Source of the DNA: Bradyrhizobium sp. 138
Lineage (GTDB): Bacteria; Pseudomonadota; Alphaproteobacteria; Rhizobiales; Xanthobacteraceae
DNA: 64,000 nt
NCBI RefSeq assembly: GCF_023074075.1
Contig: NZ_JADPKT010000089.1
Span: 1-64,000 of the forward strand
Direction: 5' to 3'
The notes beneath the pieces are model-generated. The model saw only the letters and a program-made list of their open reading frames with translations, did not search any database and had not been told where the DNA came from. Within the stretch, counting starts at the first letter, position 1, and each line of letters opens with the position of its first letter. Position numbers and translations under genes: made by a program. Shown here piece after piece: positions 8,713 through 17,538 of this stretch.

Positions 8713-8720
8713 GGTGCGTC
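8713..8720. repeat. IS66 target site duplication, right copy
   Basis: GGTGCGTC, identical to 6219-6226. It begins directly after the terminal GCGCTTAC of the element. Confidence 0.93.
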
Positions 8721-9418
8721 GCCGGGTCTCCTCGTTGAGACGCTCCAGCATGTTGGTCGACTTCATGTGCTTGCGGTGCGCCAGCGGCAGGCGGAAGTAG
8801 GTCAGCGTCTCGTCGATGTTCTCTTCCACCCAGCCGGTTTTGCCGAGCCAGGCGGCCAGATCGCGCCGCACCTCACCAAGATCGCGCCGGTCGTACATCC
8901 AGCGCAGCTCGAGCAGGCAATCGTCATCGACCTTGCGCGGCACATAGTCGAGCGCGTTGCGCAGGAAGTGCACGTAACAGCGCTGCCAGAACACCCCGGT
9001 GAGGACCTCCGGTATCGCCTTCTTCAAGCCGGGATGATCGTAGGAGACGACGAACTCGACGCCATGCAGGCCGGGGGCCTTCAACCCCTCCAAAACTCTT
9101 TCCAGCTCGAGCGGCTCTCCCGGTTGGCGAGTTCGACCGCGAGCACTTGGCGCCGGCCCTCCCAGTCAACCCGGATCGCGATCAGCACCGCCTGGCTTGC
9201 GATGATGCCATCGTCCCTGACGCGCTCGTAGCGGGCGTCCAGGATCAGATAAGGGAACGGCTCCCGCGCTCGCCTTTCTCCGCACCCAGCGCCTCCGTCA
9301 TCTCCGCTTCGAGGATGTCCTGCACCGCCCCCTGGATCAGCGGCTTCAGGAACTCCTTGTCCGACCTCAACAACTCTTTGACGGCAGAGACATCCGTTCT
9401 AACCTTTGTCACGGTCAT

Positions 9419-9770
9419 GGCGGGTCCAAGCTTCTCTACGAGTGGTGATCTTGGCAATCACCGGACTTACCATGACCGCTTCAGCCTCTCAGCTTTCGCA
9501 GAACCTCCCGCACACTACCCGGCCGCCGATGGAGTTGGAACGGTCGCCGCCCACGAGTCGTCGTCCGCGCTAGCTCTTCGGGAGGTTCCTTACGGCCAAG
9601 TACTAAGCCTCAACGTATGTCCGTCAGATAATTCGGGTTGGAACATGCTCGGTATCGCTCTGGAAACGTCCTAAGATGCCGCGCAAAACGTCGCGCTCAA
9701 TGCGGATTCACGTTGTTGCTGGGTAAGCGCTGCGACTACGTGGTCACCAACCCGCCTGTTAGTTGCTCAT
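9419..9770. other. Non-coding stretch between IS256 remnant and SDR gene
   Basis: Holds the presumed right end of the IS256 copy and about 300 bases in which no gene is convincing. The outer end of the IS could not be fixed because no matching inverted repeat was found on the other side. Confidence 0.4.
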
Positions 9771-10541
9771 TTAGTTGAGCAGTAGGCCGTTGTCCGCCAA
9801 CACGGTGAAGCCGGTGATGATGTTTGCGCCGAAGCCAAGATAGAGAATCACTTCTGCTAGTTCGGACGGCTTAGCAACACGTTTGAGAAGCGTCGACTCA
9901 GCAGACGTGCGGCGGATTTCTTCCGGCCATTCAATCCAGTTGCTATCGATAAATCCCGGAGCAATGGCATTGACTCGCACCTCGGGAGCGAGCGCACGCG
10001 CAAAGTTCTTCGTGAGCACGACCACGCCTGTCTTTGCGGCAGCGTACGGGATCGTGCTGCCACGCGCGTTGAATGAAGCCGTCGAGGCGACGTTGACAAT
10101 CGCCCCGTTCGCCGCCTTCAAAGCTGGCGCTGCGGCCTTGCTACACCGGAAGACCCCGAGCAGGTTGACGTCAAGCAGTGTGGCCCAGAGTTCTTCCGTT
10201 ATGAGATCAAGCCGGTTAACGGGGATTGGCTGCTTCACACCGGGCGTTCCAGCATTGTTCACCAGGAGATCCAACCGGCCAAGCGCGGACACTGCGTTAG
10301 AGACCATGGCTTCGGCCGAGGCCGCATCTCCCACATTGCCTGGCGCTGCAATCACGTTCCCGACTGAGCTCAGTTCTTCGATGGCTTGCGGTCCGCGTGG
10401 ATCGTCTGGTAGAAAATTAAGAGCGACAGTCGCGCCAGACTCCACGAGCATCCTTGCCGTGCCCAGTCCCAGGCCGCTTGCCGCACCTGTCACAAGAGCT
10501 GCCTTGCCTTTCAGGTCGAAAGAAATCATATTTTCTGGCAC
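9771..10541 (-). CDS. Short-chain dehydrogenase/reductase (FabG-like SDR)
   Basis: 256 residues, the usual classical SDR length. Cofactor motif TGAASGLGLG near residues 18-27, the NNAG motif near 93-96, catalytic Ser in NVASTASFN near 151, and the YAAAK active site near 165-169. It oxidises or reduces a hydroxy/keto substrate with NAD(P)(H). Start at ATG 10541; a second in-frame ATG four codons later (MISFDLKGK) would also fit the family. It stands alone between insertion-sequence remnants, so the context gives no substrate. Confidence 0.9.
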   Translation of the reverse strand: MPENMISFDLKGKAALVTGAASGLGLGTARMLVESGATVALNFLPDDPRGPQAIEELSSVGNVIAAPGNVGDAASAEAMVSNAVSALGRLDLLVNNAGTPGVKQPIPVNRLDLITEELWATLLDVNLLGVFRCSKAAAPALKAANGAIVNVASTASFNARGSTIPYAAAKTGVVVLTKNFARALAPEVRVNAIAPGFIDSNWIEWPEEIRRTSAESTLLKRVAKPSELAEVILYLGFGANIITGFTVLADNGLLLN

Positions 10542-10989
10542 CCGTGCGATTAGAGTTAGGACGATAGAGCGTGGAGAGTTATGAAGGGATGCTCCGTCGT
10601 TCTAACAGCCGCACCGCGTTGGAAATCTCCGATTTTTGAAGGCGCAGTGCAGAAATTGTGCGCTTGGTCCGAGATTCCCTACAATTTGCAGTCCCGGATT
10701 ATCGTGATCTCATTTTGCCCTTCGTGCTCGTGGTCACTTTAGCCGAGCTTCCTGTGCGAAAGTTCTGATCGCGTATACTCATCGTCCTTGGTCTCATGGG
10801 ATGATCCAAGCGAATCCTATTTCCGAAATTCAGGTGATTGCGTCCGGATCCTGACGGAGGCTAGTGGTCTCCGCTCGACGGACTAAGAATGGCGCCTCTG
10901 ATCCTCTATCCTAAACTTATGGTCGCCTTCTTCCAGACGCACCCGAGCAGCGCAAGCTCAATAACCACGGCTCAGATCCACAACATTGG
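10542..10989. other. Non-coding region upstream of the SDR gene
   Basis: About 450 bases with no recognisable gene, repeat or RNA. It should contain the minus-strand promoter of the SDR gene at its left end; its right end merges into a decayed IS66 copy. Confidence 0.4.
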
Positions 10990-11800
10990 TTAGCGCCACT
11001 CCGTCCAGAAATCTCTGAATGTTCTCCCCAATTGTCGGAAACGCTCGCATTCGCGTAGCCTGTCGGATTTCCCAAGATGTGCCGTGTTGCTATTACATTC
11101 GGCACTCCGATAACGGGCTGTCATGGGGAAGCGGTTCCCGCTCAAACACATCGAGCATCGCGCAGCAGCTCGTGCACGCGATTCTGCGGCATATCGGCGA
11201 TGCGAAGACGTCGGCAAGCCAAGTTTTCGGGTCGATGTCGTGAGACGCGCCGTCATGATGAGCGTGGCCATCACGGCAGCGCGCTCGGCGCCGCGGTCAG
11301 AACCGGCGAACAACCATGCCTTTCCTCCGAGCACAAAACCGCGCAGCGCTCGTTCGGCTGGATTGTTGGTGAGACAGATCCTTCCGTCATGGACAAAGCA
11401 GGCAAAGCCGTCCCATCGCTTGAGCAGACAGTTGATTGGCTTGAGCACGTTGGAACGAATGCGGGAGCCGGGCAGATTCCGCCGGGAGCCAAGCCTCAAG
11501 GTCGATCAGCAGCGGCGCGCTTCTCTCCCGGCGGATCTGCAGCGGCTCCTCGGCGCTCAGCCCATAGATCTCGCGCTCGAACTCGAACAGCTAGTCAATC
11601 CGACGGAGTGTTTCCAGCGCAAGAGGCGAGATCGCCGTCGTCGACCGTTCGCGACGCACGTTCTGGGCGATATCGGCTAGTTCGAAGAAAGCCTTCCGGC
11701 CGTGCGCCCAGCAGAAGGCAGGCGTCGCCGGCGACGCCTTGCGTCCGGGATCGAGAAACCTGTCAAACGCCATCCGGAACTGCCCCCTCATATTGCCTCA
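10990..11800 (-). pseudogene. IS66-type transposase remnant
   Basis: Minus-strand pieces of a second, divergent TnpC. The middle piece (FDRFLDPGRKASPATPAFCWAHGRKAFFEL, at about 11620-11790, cited by its span and the AFCWAHGRK core) is followed downstream by DGRICLTNNPAERALRGF and GSDRGAERAAVMATLI at about 11245-11400, then by D-I-D-P-K-T-W-L-A-D-V in another frame. At least three frame changes separate the parts and no start or ends remain. It differs clearly from the live IS66 at 6227-8712, so it is an older, independent arrival. Confidence 0.8.
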
Positions 11801-11943
11801 GATGACAATGTTGCCGAAGCGCACCCTGGTGTCTTTCTGGATCGGCTGCCGCGAGTGGGAGCAAGCCGCTCGCAAAGCGCGCCCTCCAGAGCGCCGTAGC
11901 GAGCGAGCGGGTTGCGGTGCTTCGGCGAAAGAACATGTCAGGA

Positions 11944-13235
11944 TTAAATACGAAGGCGCGAAGCTTGGACCGATAGTGTGATCTCTGTGCTGCTGATGAG
12001 CTGTCGAGCGGCCTTTGATCGCCAATTCTTCACCAATCGCTGCACCGTGCGCCGCTGATGGCCGCTGCACCGACCGGGCGTATGCGCTTCCAGCCGGGAG
12101 AGAAGATCGACCGCGGACAAGTGCGGAGCCGCGGCGAGCCATTCCTCGATAATGGGAATGTAGGGGTCGAGCATCGATGGCCGACGTGGCACAGGCTTGC
12201 GCCGCACATAGCGACGACGATGAATGCCCCGCTGCTCACCCTGTTTCCAACCATCGCCGAGCTCTCGGGCAAAGGCCGCTAAGTCGCTATGCCCTGCGCG
12301 ACAGGCATCGCTGGCTTTCCAGCCCGTTGATCGACGCGCTTACCCAGCTCATTCTGAGCGTCCCGCATCTGTGCCAGCAATGCCACCGGATCAAGCGTCC
12401 GGTAAATCTCCCGCAGCCGACCTTTGAATGCCTCATTGAGCCTCGGGTGGACCAATGCTCTTTCGTACGGCGTAGCGGGAGGAAGATAGCGCTTGATCAT
12501 CTTGGCACCTTCGCGGTGCTTCTCCTTCAGGTTAAACGAGGGCTGGAAGAAATTGATGTGCAGCCGTGCCGCCGCAAACAGGCGAGCTAATGAGCGAGCG
12601 GCATCAATGCCTTCAAACCGCCCATAGCCCACCAGGCGGCGAACGATAGCTCCGTTCTTTTGTTCAACGAATGCCTGATCGTTCTTCTTGGAGGACCTGG
12701 AACGAGTGACTTCGACATCGTGAGAACGGCACCACGACACCGACCGTGTCGTTTATGAAGGCGCTGTCGTTGTCGAAATCGAGGCCCCGAACGGGCCAGG
12801 GAAATAGGTTCTGCGCGCGCTCGAGAGCTTCGACCACAAGAGCTGCTTCACGCACGACGAGCGGAAAGCATTCGGTCCACCCCGTTGCGATATCCACCAT
12901 TGTTAGCGTCTGAATGAACGCGCCGGAAGCAAAAACGGGATCATCGCGACGAGCCGCTTACTGCAGAGCCGGTCAGAGGCGTCCCATAGCACAATCAGTG
13001 CAACGCGAATGGAAGCTCCGTAGGTCCGGCTCCGTCGCCGCGGCACGGCCGATCCCGATGCCCCGTCCACCGACAGTGCTCGGATCGCGTGCTTGCGATG
13101 CCATCCCGTAACGGCACACAGCTCGTCCAGGATCCGTGCCTTCTCGAGCCGTCCGCTCGCTCGATAACGCTCCACCAGCGCTGATGTGATTTCGCGATTT
13201 GCGCGCATGCTGATCTTCCCTGCCATACCCGCCAC
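11944..13235 (-). pseudogene. Integrase-core (DDE) transposase remnant
   Basis: A broken gene reading right to left. It begins at 13235 with an N-terminal ITSALVERYRASGRLEKARILDE-type region and the W-H-R-K-H-A-I-R-A-L motif, continues with the integrase core DIATGWTECFPL and GLDFDNDSAFIN (12664-12900), then FVEQKNGAIVRRLVGYGRFEG and LHINFFQPSFNLKEK (12279-12700), and probably ends with the LDPYIPIIEEWLAA segment at 11944-12207. These parts are in different frames. The family is the rhizobial integrase-catalytic-domain transposase often labelled ISNCY; this label is from memory. Confidence 0.72.
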
Positions 13236-13595
13236 CGAACTGATTCGGCAGCTCCGCCCCAGACACGAAGTTGTCCGGTAACATTTTTACTGAGCAATGC
13301 GGGGGGCAGTTTTCCATGGCGCGCGACAAACCATCAGGCCAGTCCGCTGCAAGGCGTCTCTCGTCGGAGAATTACCCCGCATAAAAAGCTCGTATACCTG
13401 CTCTCGGACACCGAATTTCCAAGTTGAACTCCTCTCCAATGGGATATTTCGGCGCTCAGTTCTTGCTAAATTTATTACAAGAGATGAAGACAGCACGACT
13501 CTGAGGGGCAATTCTCCACGAAAAAGCCGATCTCCGTAGGAGCTGCTGAATTATGGGCGCATGCTGGGTAAGGATCTTCACCGAGGGGCAAATCG
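13236..13595. other. Intergenic region before the FrsA-like gene
   Basis: About 360 bases after the transposase remnant. No gene is convincing. It should carry the promoter for the following gene, whose ribosome site (GAGGGG, nine bases before ATG 13596) is at its end. Confidence 0.4.
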
Positions 13596-14666
13596 ATGGA
13601 GTTTGGTGCTTGGCCTCATGTGAGGGGGAATCTCGCGTCCGCACGACAGAACGCTTCGGCGTTCCTGGACGGTCTATTGCCAGAGGATTATCGCGCCCAA
13701 TTGGCTCGGCAGAACTGGGGCACAACCTGGGCCGGCACTGGCGATGCCTACCGCCGTCTTGCTGACCTCAACATAAGCAGAAAAGAGTACGATGAAGCCA
13801 CTGAGGCGTGGCTTTGCGCCCTCACTGCCTTCGAGGTCGCCAGGAGAGTAGTTGCGGACGATGATCCGCGACGGGCGAACGTTTCAGCCAAAGTCGAAAA
13901 TTGCCTTCAGAGGATCGGACTGTGCTTCGGCCATGAGGTCGAATGTGTACAGATCGCGTGTGGCGATCTGGGGGCGTTTCTCGCCTACTATTTGCCTGCT
14001 GGAACTCCCAATTCACGGGCGCCGGCGGTCATTTGCGTCAGCAACGAAGAAGAGAAGGGAGTGACGTTGCTCGGCAGGCTCCTGCCTGTGGTGATTGGCC
14101 GGGGGATGTCCGTCCTGGTTGTCTCTCACGAGCACATCGCAAATCAGGCACGCGGCGGATCCCAAATCGTATTGTCCCATTGTTTGGATCATTTGTCGGT
14201 TCGACCTGACGTTAATAGTGGTCGCATCGGCATTTATGGCGACGGATTATCGGCCTCCTTAGCTACGGATTTTGCCGTATACGATCGCCGCATTGCTGCG
14301 GCGGTGTGTGATGGGGGCATTTGGAATTGGACGCGCTCCCGAAAATCCATCGATTGGATGACATCGACCGATGACGGCGCAGAAAGGAACATGGAGTCAG
14401 GGCATCGTTCACGGCTAGCTCGACTGCCGAATTGCCCAATACTCGTGGTAGCGGGCGGGCGCGGCGTCGTCAGCGTTTCCGAGGCTATCAAACTGCAGAG
14501 TGATTGCATGGCTGCGCGCATCGACGTGGATTTGGTCGTGCCGCAGCTCATTCGAGGGGGGGTGTGCGAGGAGGTTGACAACTTCGTTAGCTCGGACGCC
14601 TGCACCTTCAGATGGCTGGAGCAGAAGCTCGCACGCGAACCAACTCCAGAGCGAGTCGTCGGCTAG
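13596..14666 (+). CDS. FrsA-like alpha/beta hydrolase homologue lacking the nucleophile serine
   Basis: 356 residues. An N-terminal helical domain (about residues 1-120) precedes an alpha/beta-hydrolase core, the arrangement of the FrsA / 2,6-dihydroxypseudooxynicotine-hydrolase group. The core has APAVICVSNEEEKG near residue 143 and GRIGIYGDGLSASLATD near 209-225. In relatives this last stretch is the nucleophile elbow (G-x-S-x-G); here the serine position is Gly217 and the following glycines are Ser219-Ala220. Unless Ser219 serves instead, it should not act as a normal serine hydrolase. The frame is fully open. It has no operon partner; the MarR gene downstream is on the other strand. Confidence 0.65.
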   Translation: MEFGAWPHVRGNLASARQNASAFLDGLLPEDYRAQLARQNWGTTWAGTGDAYRRLADLNISRKEYDEATEAWLCALTAFEVARRVVADDDPRRANVSAKVENCLQRIGLCFGHEVECVQIACGDLGAFLAYYLPAGTPNSRAPAVICVSNEEEKGVTLLGRLLPVVIGRGMSVLVVSHEHIANQARGGSQIVLSHCLDHLSVRPDVNSGRIGIYGDGLSASLATDFAVYDRRIAAAVCDGGIWNWTRSRKSIDWMTSTDDGAERNMESGHRSRLARLPNCPILVVAGGRGVVSVSEAIKLQSDCMAARIDVDLVVPQLIRGGVCEEVDNFVSSDACTFRWLEQKLAREPTPERVVG

Positions 14667-14950
14667 CGCGGTTCTCCTCCGACCTTGTCGGAGTAGCTCA
14701 CATCAAGTCGTGAGTTGTCCGGGGGCCAACTAATCGTCCGCGAAATCGATTGTTCTGCGGGGCTTGGATGGGTGCTCAGTGCAGTGGAGGAAGCGATGTG
14801 GGCCGAGAAGTCCAAACGATGGGCCTGCCAAGATGGACTGAAATGCCTGCTCGACCGCCCGCCGCTGGCGTTAGGTGCAGTGAAGCTGTCATCTTGGTTG
14901 GAGGTAAATGATGGAAACCGCCAAGCGATGCGGCCCTTACCCATTCAGCC

Positions 14951-15433
14951 CTACAACACGCCAATACTCAGCTTTTGGGATGCCAATCGGCTATTCCTCG
15001 CGATCGAGGTCAGTCGCCTGTTGAGGTAGTCTAGTGACGCCTCGTCCAGCCCCTCCAATAGCGCCGAGTTCAAAGCTTCCCTCTTGGTCGAGAGCTTTGA
15101 GATCTGGGCCCGAGCCTTCTCAGTCAGGAACATTTGAACGAACCTTGCATCATCTGGTGACGGCTCCCGTGCGAGAAAATCCATCGTCTCTAGCTTTTTC
15201 GTCTGGTTGGTAACGAACGCAGCATGAATTCGGAGTTTGCTTGCAACCGCTATTCCCGAGACACCGCGACCTTGATCGAGCTCGTCGATGGCCATGAGGA
15301 TCAACCACTGCGGCTCAGTCAAGCCTAGTAGCTCCGCCCAGCTCTTATGTATTTGCTCAAGTTGGGAATGGATCTCGACAACGTTCCAGATTAAGTCTCT
15401 GACGGCCCTGTCCATTGTTGGTTTTTCAGCCAT
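14951..15433 (-). CDS. MarR-family transcriptional regulator
   Basis: 160 residues with a winged helix: LTEPQWLILMAIDELD near 38-53, the recognition-helix region GIAVASKLRIHAAFVTNQTKKLE near 60-80, and the wing DFLAREPSPDDARFVQMFLTEKA near 84-107 (each cited by its span). MarR proteins bind DNA as dimers and usually release it on binding a small phenolic or similar ligand. It is transcribed convergently with the FrsA-like gene on its left and divergently from the porin on its right; its target is unknown. Confidence 0.88.
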   Translation of the reverse strand: MAEKPTMDRAVRDLIWNVVEIHSQLEQIHKSWAELLGLTEPQWLILMAIDELDQGRGVSGIAVASKLRIHAAFVTNQTKKLETMDFLAREPSPDDARFVQMFLTEKARAQISKLSTKREALNSALLEGLDEASLDYLNRRLTSIARNSRLASQKLSIGVL

Positions 15434-15907
15434 GTTGGTTGTTCCGCCAAACCTCAGCGACGCCCGAAAAGCCGCGGCGTGACTTTACCCTCCCTACAGA
15501 TATCTCGCTTTAGGCGCCCCTGAAAGGCGCGCAAGACATGGGTACCATGTAAAAAATCAATTGATATCCGCAATTACTTTTGGTAATATTATGCCTAGAT
15601 CGTTTGGGGAGCTCTTCAGCGATCATGTAAAATCTCCAAGGAGAACCTCCGGGATGCCCCCTGGGGGTTCTTTTTTTGCGTCGCGGCTGCATTGCAACGG
15701 GATTTGTCGCCGAAATGCCACAGTGAGCCGCCAAAGAATGCTTACTGCGATTAATGAATTGCAACAATTAATTGTGCGAATTAGACCTTGGACTGACGGA
15801 GAGGGGGCGCCTCGACGTCGTCCGTCAAGCACCCGCCCAGTAGGTGAGGCTAGCAGCGGCGGATCTTTGAAGGACGGAAACGACGTTTCCAACTTGGAGG
15901 TTCAAAA
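15434..15907. other. Intergenic region between MarR and porin genes
   Basis: 475 bases. It holds the MarR promoter region on the left, a plus-strand terminator-like hairpin (15643-15677), and then the long leader and promoter of the porin, whose ribosome site (TTGGAGG) lies at 15895-15901. The AT-rich stretch at 15551-15600 is the most promoter-like part. Confidence 0.5.
15643..15677 (+). terminator. Rho-independent terminator with no gene before it
   Basis: GAACCTCC-GGG, loop, CCC, then GGGGGTTC followed by seven Ts (15671-15677). No plus-strand gene precedes it. Its sequence and loop (CTCCGG-ATGCCC) closely resemble the porin terminator at 17506-17538, so it may be the leftover of a lost tandem porin gene, or the end of a small RNA. 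Confidence 0.6.
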
Positions 15908-17443
15908 ATGAAACTGATGAAGAGCCTAGTTCTTGGTTCTGCCGCAATGTTTGCGGGCACGGGGGCTCAGGCGGCCGATCTTCCCGTCAAGGCCAAGGCA
16001 ATCGAATACGTGAAAATCTGCTCGTTGTATGGAGCCGGCTTCTATTACGTCCCCGGCACCGACACCTGCATCAAGCTGGGTGGTTACGTGCGCGCCGCAG
16101 CCGCGGTAGGTGCGCAGGGCCTCTGGGCCGCCCCGACCGGCGGCCTCGGCGGTGCGCACAATCGTCTCAGCAACTCTTACACTGCCCAGTCTCGTTTTGA
16201 TCTCGGCGTCGACACCCGCACTGCGACTGAATACGGCGTCGTTCGAACGTACGCCGAGTTGGCTTTTACGTGGACTGCAGGCGGATATGGCGGTGCTGGG
16301 AGCACTGCCGTAAACGGCGCTACTGCGTATAATGGAAGTAATCCTGCCGGGAGCGGCAGCGGTATGATCTCCGGTGGTAACCTTTCCGTCTATTACGCGT
16401 TCATTCAGTTTGCCGGCTTCACCTTCGGTAGGACGCAGTCGCAGTTCGCCTCTCCCTGGACCAACTATCCGGCGAACAGCTACGATGGTTTGCCGGGTGG
16501 CGCCGGGTGGGAAGCTGTCAATCAGTTCGCCTACACTGCGGATTTCGGGCAGGGCATCACGGCCAGCTTCTCGGCTGAGGATCAGGTTGTCGGCCATACG
16601 ACCAATATTTGGAACGTGAGTGGTGCAACCGCGGCAGGTCTTGCCACAGGCTCGTATGGTGCTGGCGACATTGGCGGCGTGCGGGCTCCGGACCTTGTGG
16701 CAGCGCTTCGAGTAGACCAGGCTTGGGGGCTTTTCCAGACGTCAGTTGCCGCGCATGATAATCACGCTGGCTACTATGGCGTTGACGAAACGACCGGTCA
16801 CCCCAGCGACAAGTGGGGCTGGGCCGGACAGCTTGCCTTGTCGATCAAGAATGTCCCAACCGGAGCGGGTGATACGATCAACGTCCAAGGCGTGTATACC
16901 AACGGAGCGTCGGGGTACAACTTCCAATCGTACGGGCCCGCCACTTTCGCGCTGTACGGCGGTGCGGGCGTGCCGGGAGCTTACCAGAGCGTCGGGGTCG
17001 CCGGGGTCTCGGACTCCGTTTTCGTTGCTGGCGCTGGCCAGCAGTTGACCACGACTTACGGCTTCAATGGCGGCTATACCCACAACTGGAACCCAAACTG
17101 GAGCAGTTCGCTCTGGGGCGGATTCGGTGCTGTCCGGTACAACAGCACTGCCAAGGGCTACATCTGCGGCGCCTTTGTGACGACGCTCGCGCTGTCGAGC
17201 GGCCTCGGCGGCTGTAACCCTGACTTCAACTACTCGGTTGTGGGTGCCACCACGCGTTGGAATCCCGTCAAGAATCTGACGTTCACGGCCGAAATTGGTT
17301 ACGTCATGCTTGACCAGAAGTATGCGAGCGGAAGCACCGTGACGCTGCCGGTTCAGGCCGGCATCGCCAAGCCTGGGGCTGCGTATGAGCTGAAGGATCA
17401 GAATAGCCTAGCGCTGCTGCTCCGGGCTCAGCGCAACTGGTGA
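15908..17443 (+). CDS. Major outer membrane porin (alphaproteobacterial, Bradyrhizobium type)
   Basis: 511 residues. A clear signal peptide (MKLMKSLVLGSAAMFAGTGAQA) precedes ADLPVKAKAIEYVKICSLYG, and the next hallmark, GAGFYYVPGTDTCIKLGGYVR, marks the alphaproteobacterial porin family; each run is cited as its opening motif. The two cysteines of KIC and DTC are conserved in this family. The body is a Gly/Ala/Tyr-rich beta-barrel and the protein ends LLLRAQRNW, with the terminal aromatic residue needed for outer-membrane assembly. It forms a passive channel for small solutes. Start ATG 15908 has the strong ribosome site TTGGAGG. This protein is the main clue to the genus. It ends in its own terminator. 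Confidence 0.95.
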   Translation: MKLMKSLVLGSAAMFAGTGAQAADLPVKAKAIEYVKICSLYGAGFYYVPGTDTCIKLGGYVRAAAAVGAQGLWAAPTGGLGGAHNRLSNSYTAQSRFDLGVDTRTATEYGVVRTYAELAFTWTAGGYGGAGSTAVNGATAYNGSNPAGSGSGMISGGNLSVYYAFIQFAGFTFGRTQSQFASPWTNYPANSYDGLPGGAGWEAVNQFAYTADFGQGITASFSAEDQVVGHTTNIWNVSGATAAGLATGSYGAGDIGGVRAPDLVAALRVDQAWGLFQTSVAAHDNHAGYYGVDETTGHPSDKWGWAGQLALSIKNVPTGAGDTINVQGVYTNGASGYNFQSYGPATFALYGGAGVPGAYQSVGVAGVSDSVFVAGAGQQLTTTYGFNGGYTHNWNPNWSSSLWGGFGAVRYNSTAKGYICGAFVTTLALSSGLGGCNPDFNYSVVGATTRWNPVKNLTFTAEIGYVMLDQKYASGSTVTLPVQAGIAKPGAAYELKDQNSLALLLRAQRNW

Positions 17444-17505
17444 GTTTTTCTGTCCAACTAGAAGGAGAAATCTGAACGGCTCTTTAAACTATTCTAACCT
17501 CCAAG

Positions 17506-17538
17506 AAGGCCTCCGGCATGCCCGCCGGAGGCCTTTCT
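17506..17538 (+). terminator. Porin transcription terminator
   Basis: A perfect 12-bp stem, AAGGCCTCCGGC (17506-17517) pairing with GCCGGAGGCCTT (17524-17535), loop ATGCCC, then TCT. It lies 63 bases after the porin stop. Confidence 0.92.

Larger units (their letters stand above)
6065..9418 (-). pseudogene. IS256-family transposase, broken by an IS66 insertion and frameshifts
   Basis: The gene reads right to left. Its N-terminal part runs from ATG 9418 (MTVTKVRTDVSAVKELLRSD), the middle (WQRCYVHFLRNALDYVPRKVDDD, LAHRKHMKSTNMLERLNEE) lies at about 8713-9093, and the C-terminal part (ERHETWLEDHRYLNMDLQKEHKKEALR) ends at 6065. An IS66 element (6227-8712) sits between the codons for ..EETRRRT and YVVRIFPNAES. 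Independent damage is also visible: the N-terminal and middle parts are in different frames, about ten residues are missing between AWLGK and WVEENI, and a frameshift follows FPNAES near 6190. It cannot make an active transposase. The order implies IS256 arrived first and IS66 landed in it later. Confidence 0.88.
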
